Origin: Stenotrophomonas africana
GTDB lineage: Bacteria; Pseudomonadota; Gammaproteobacteria; Xanthomonadales; Xanthomonadaceae
Direction: 5' to 3'
Assembly (NCBI RefSeq): GCF_013004645.1
Contig: NZ_JABEME010000010.1
Span: forward strand, 62,001-126,000
DNA length: 64,000 bases
Shown piece by piece: positions 63,830-64,000 of this stretch. The notes beneath the pieces are model-generated. The model had not been told where the DNA came from. It did no database searches and saw only the letters and a program-made list of their open reading frames with translations. Made by a program: the position numbers and the translations under genes. How positions within the stretch are numbered: the first letter of the stretch is position 1; each line of letters starts with the position of its first letter.

Positions 63830-64000
63830 ATGCAGCTTTCCGCCTTCCCCCGGCCCCAGTCGCCCGGTGCGCCCGCGCGCTGGCAGCAGCTCTGGCGCCA
63901 GGCGCTGCGCGACCCGCACGCGCTGCTGGCCCGGCTGCAGCTGGACCCGGCCGCGCTGGGCGTCTCGGAGGCGGCCATGGCCCAGTTCGCGCTGCGCGTG
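63830..64000 (+). CDS. epmB: EF-P beta-lysylation protein EpmB (5' end)
   Basis: The first 57 codons are visible and the frame runs off the window. 'RWQQLWRQALRDPHALLARL' and 'QLDPAALGVSEAAMAQFALRV' correspond to the N-terminus of YjeK/EpmB lysine 2,3-aminomutases, which end this segment with F-x-L-R-V. The radical-SAM domain lies beyond. It makes (R)-beta-lysine for EF-P, encoded divergently 120 nt away, which supports the call. Confidence 0.85.
   Translation, partial: MQLSAFPRPQSPGAPARWQQLWRQALRDPHALLARLQLDPAALGVSEAAMAQFALRV

Overview
The window is a GC-rich chromosomal segment of a xanthomonad, very probably a Stenotrophomonas (S. maltophilia complex). Four things point there. Short GTAG-headed palindromes of the SMAG (REP-like) type lie in many intergenic gaps. 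The arginine genes encode the xanthomonad route through N-acetylcitrulline (argF', argE' and a fused N-acetylglutamate synthase/kinase). DksA carries a long Lys/Ala/Pro-rich N-terminal extension. Most proteins read like xanthomonad orthologues. I see no prophage, insertion sequence, CRISPR array or rRNA. This is mostly core genome.

Layout. 1-7.5 kb (minus strand): a saccharide-use locus with a sugar ABC permease (cut by the window edge), a binding lipoprotein, a glycoamylase-like lipoprotein, a TonB-dependent receptor and a LacI-family regulator. Three similar 14-bp operators mark it as a local regulon. 7.6-12 kb: BolA and YciI proteins, then scpA-scpB-rluB. 12-17 kb: an AraC regulator divergent from an MFS pump, two small conserved proteins, and an omega-amidase/methionine aminotransferase pair. 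17.1-23.9 kb: a complete ccmABCDEFGHI cytochrome c maturation operon. 24.1-25.6 kb: a MetX-family acyltransferase and a DUF1294 protein. 25.6-32.2 kb: cydDC divergent from cydABX, with a perfect FNR box between them. 32.3-32.6 kb: two identical tRNA-Pro(CGG) genes, each with its own promoter and terminator. 32.8-34 kb: a CynX-type MFS transporter. 34.3-40 kb: pgaABCD for poly-N-acetylglucosamine, with a perfect CRP/Clp-type site upstream.

40.1-50.6 kb (minus strand): a compact run argF'-argG-argE'-argB/A-GNAT-argC-argH-yciI-proB-proA for arginine and proline synthesis. Its 5' leader (50.74-50.90 kb) holds a 33-codon reading frame with clustered Arg codons, a candidate antiterminator segment overlapping its stop codon, and a strong intrinsic terminator. 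This is the architecture of ribosome-mediated attenuation by arginine, and I regard it as the most interesting signal in the window.

51-54.8 kb: an exported protein of unknown function, cysS, a sufE-family gene and an MFS transporter. 54.8-55.4 kb: a nest of non-coding repeats. 55.4-59.3 kb: extended dksA, yidD, a dihydroorotase lacking the usual first metal histidine, and an M23 peptidase. 59.4-63 kb (minus strand): mtaD-ubiG-gph and a squalene/phytoene-synthase-like gene. 63.1-64 kb: efp divergent from epmB, whose product helps modify EF-P; epmB is cut by the window end.

Family assignments come from reading the translated sequences. No database search was possible, so fine substrate specificity is inference throughout.
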